The notes beneath the pieces are model-generated. The model was not told the DNA's origin, did no database searches, and saw only the letters and a program-made list of their open reading frames with translations. Positions 63,034 through 64,000 of a stretch of DNA of 64,000 nt are shown here, in pieces. Both the position numbers and the translations under genes were made by a program. The stretch is from Roseibium sp. HPY-6 (GTDB lineage: Bacteria > Pseudomonadota > Alphaproteobacteria > Rhizobiales > Stappiaceae): contig NZ_JBEWCD010000001.1 of assembly GCF_040530035.1 (NCBI RefSeq), positions 930,001 to 994,000 of the forward strand, written 5' to 3'. How positions within the stretch are numbered: the first letter of the stretch is position 1; each line of letters begins with the position of its first letter.

Positions 63034-63546
63034 TCAGGTGACCGGAGCGCGGTAATCGTCGGATGCGCTTGTTCCGGCAACTTCGTGGGTCCACTCGCAC
63101 TTGCGGTAGGTGAACGAGAACTGGTCGATGTCGCCGCGCGAGGCGTTGGCTTCGTCGTTGACGTCCGGAAGGATCGTCTTGCCTTCCACCAGAACCGCGT
63201 CGATGAACTTGATCGTGTAGTAGTGCTCCTGAACACCGGCCGTGGACGTGCGCCAGAACTCGACTTCGATCTCAAGCGCTTCACCGGTGGCAAGTGCCTG
63301 CCAGAAGAGCGGGGTTGCCTTGTCGACCGGCTTGACGAAGGTCGTCGGCAGGTGGCGGCGTGTTGCGATGATGGAACCGGACTGCGGGTCACGCGGCACG
63401 ACTGCGTTCTGTTCCAGGGCATAGACCAGAGACTGGCCTTCATGGCCTTCCTGCCACAGGTTGCCGATGCTGTCGCCTGTGGTTGCATCTGCTGTCATGT
63501 CGCCTTGGGTTGCGCCTGTGGCTTTGAGGTAAGCGATATTGGACAT
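63034..63546 (-). CDS. hcp: Type VI secretion Hcp protein, copy 2
   Basis: 170 residues, identical to copy 1 over the whole length. The DNA differs at about 19 positions by eye, every one synonymous, so the protein is kept by selection or gene conversion. The upstream 5' UTR, sigma-54 promoter and activator sites are shared with copy 1. It ends at a matching terminator and lies in the same orientation 7.7 kb away. Confidence 0.95.
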   Translation of the reverse strand: MSNIAYLKATGATQGDMTADATTGDSIGNLWQEGHEGQSLVYALEQNAVVPRDPQSGSIIATRRHLPTTFVKPVDKATPLFWQALATGEALEIEVEFWRTSTAGVQEHYYTIKFIDAVLVEGKTILPDVNDEANASRGDIDQFSFTYRKCEWTHEVAGTSASDDYRAPVT

Positions 63547-63633
63547 TTTGATCTCCTGGCTCTGTGCTGCTCGGCAGCTTTGATTTGAATTCCGGGGCGC
63601 TGTTTTTGTGTTTGGCGCCGATGCCAGGAGAGT

Positions 63634-63649
63634 TGCAACGGGTGTGCCA
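63634..63649 (-). promoter_or_regulatory. Sigma-54 promoter of hcp copy 2
   Basis: TGGCAC-ACCCG-TTGCA on the minus strand, identical in core to copy 1. Confidence 0.85.
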
Positions 63650-63724
63650 GTTTGCGGATTTTTCGACAAAGCACTGAAAAATAAGAGATTTTTTTATTTT
63701 CGCGGCGCATTAACGACTGTGTCA

Positions 63725-63744
63725 CTGTGCAGAAATCTGCACAG
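63725..63744. promoter_or_regulatory. Probable UAS of hcp copy 2
   Basis: CTGTGCAG-AAAT-CTGCACAG perfect inverted repeat, at the same distance from the -24/-12 promoter as in copy 1. Confidence 0.75.
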
Positions 63745-63781
63745 CTCCGGTTAAGCTGCGAGGAAACACGCGCAAGTCCAG

Positions 63782-63797
63782 TGTGACGAACATCACA
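63782..63797. promoter_or_regulatory. CRP-type site upstream of hcp copy 2
   Basis: TGTGA-CGAACA-TCACA, identical to 56069-56084. Confidence 0.55.
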
Positions 63798-63950
63798 AAA
63801 TGCGTTCAAAAGGCCTGCTCCAAGGCAAGTTGGGCTGCTGAGCGTGCGAAAATCCCACGGCTTTTAACAGCCGTAGCCGCAGAACTTCACCTGCTGATCG
63901 CAAAGATCCGGAAATTTCTCTTAAAGCCGTCGGTAAACAGCGACAGCCCG

Positions 63951-63982
63951 ATAGAAAAGGGGCACTGTTTCCAGCGCCCCTT
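63951..63982 (-). terminator. Terminator of a gene beyond the right edge
   Basis: On the minus strand AAGGGGC / GCCCCTT form a 7-bp stem, then TTCTAT. No minus-strand stop codon is seen in the remaining 18 bases, so the gene it serves lies outside the window. Confidence 0.7.
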
Positions 63983-64000
63983 GACCGTTGATATCTGTTT

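Larger units (their letters stand above)
63034..63860 (-). repeat. hcp direct-repeat unit, copy 2
   Basis: The matching unit to 55321-56150, in the same orientation. Recombination between the copies could delete or duplicate the 7.7 kb between them. Confidence 0.9.

Noticed and set aside
55321..63860. A genomic island or composite transposon bounded by the two hcp copies
   Set aside because: The bounding repeats are functional genes with promoters rather than IS ends, no integrase or transposase is inside, and base composition is like the rest of the window.

Overview
The window looks like an alphaproteobacterial chromosome, probably a Rhizobiales/Stappiaceae-type marine bacterium (Roseibium/Labrenzia-like). 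That placement is an inference from moderately high GC, the style of ilvIH, gatCA, pdxJ, miaA and serB, VPLPA-CTERM and DUF1127 proteins, RHH_4, and abundant intergenic palindromic repeats. There is no phage, plasmid or transposon backbone. It is ordinary chromosome rich in amino-acid biosynthesis genes, with small accessory genes between them.

Layout. 0-4 kb: the C-terminal sorting tail of a surface protein, tRNA-Lys(CTT), then ilvI-ilvH behind a leader peptide and attenuator. 4-9 kb: arylamine N-acetyltransferase between related repeats, an ArsR/SRPBCC pair, serA, a GFA-like protein. 9-12.5 kb: a probable Zur-controlled G3E GTPase-DUF1826 operon. 12.7-21.5 kb: DCC, DUF4166, pdxJ-HD, LysE, a CYTH-like protein, DUF805, a siderophore-interacting protein, a YHS protein and TetR. 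21.7-25.3 kb: gatC-GNAT-gatA and a LhgO-like oxidase. 25.4-29.7 kb: RHH_4, a DJ-1-like protein, a 1.1 kb repeat-rich gap, then TetR and ilvC. 29.7-36.7 kb: a 1243-residue Sel1-repeat protein with a tail paralogue, a GGDEF cyclase and a D,D-carboxypeptidase. 36.7-45.8 kb: ABC-2 exporter, PPOX flavoprotein, pirin, a frameshifted GIY-YIG gene, a GNAT-Nudix fusion, PhzF, an EamA transporter and GST. 45.8-49.6 kb: a second ArsR-SRPBCC set with DUF899, small proteins, VOC and SemiSWEET. 49.8-55.2 kb: leuA behind a Leu-rich leader peptide, two GNATs, and miaA and serB head to head. 55.2-64 kb: two type VI hcp genes with identical proteins, 7.7 kb apart, around a methyltransferase, LysR, a luciferase-domain protein, a solute-binding protein gene with an in-frame TAG, MFS, DUF1127 and a second LysR.

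How the genes work together. ilvIH, ilvC and leuA cover three branched-chain steps and each carries its own control: two leader peptides rich in the pathway's product residues, and a TetR gene with a 19-bp palindrome at its promoter. serA and serB are the first and last steps of serine synthesis. The strongest regulatory signal is the duplicated hcp upstream region: a sigma-54 -24/-12 promoter, an AT-rich stretch, a perfect 8-4-8 inverted repeat and a perfect TGTGA-N6-TCACA site, conserved in both copies. No other type VI gene is in the window. All assignments come from reading the sequence; no database search was run.
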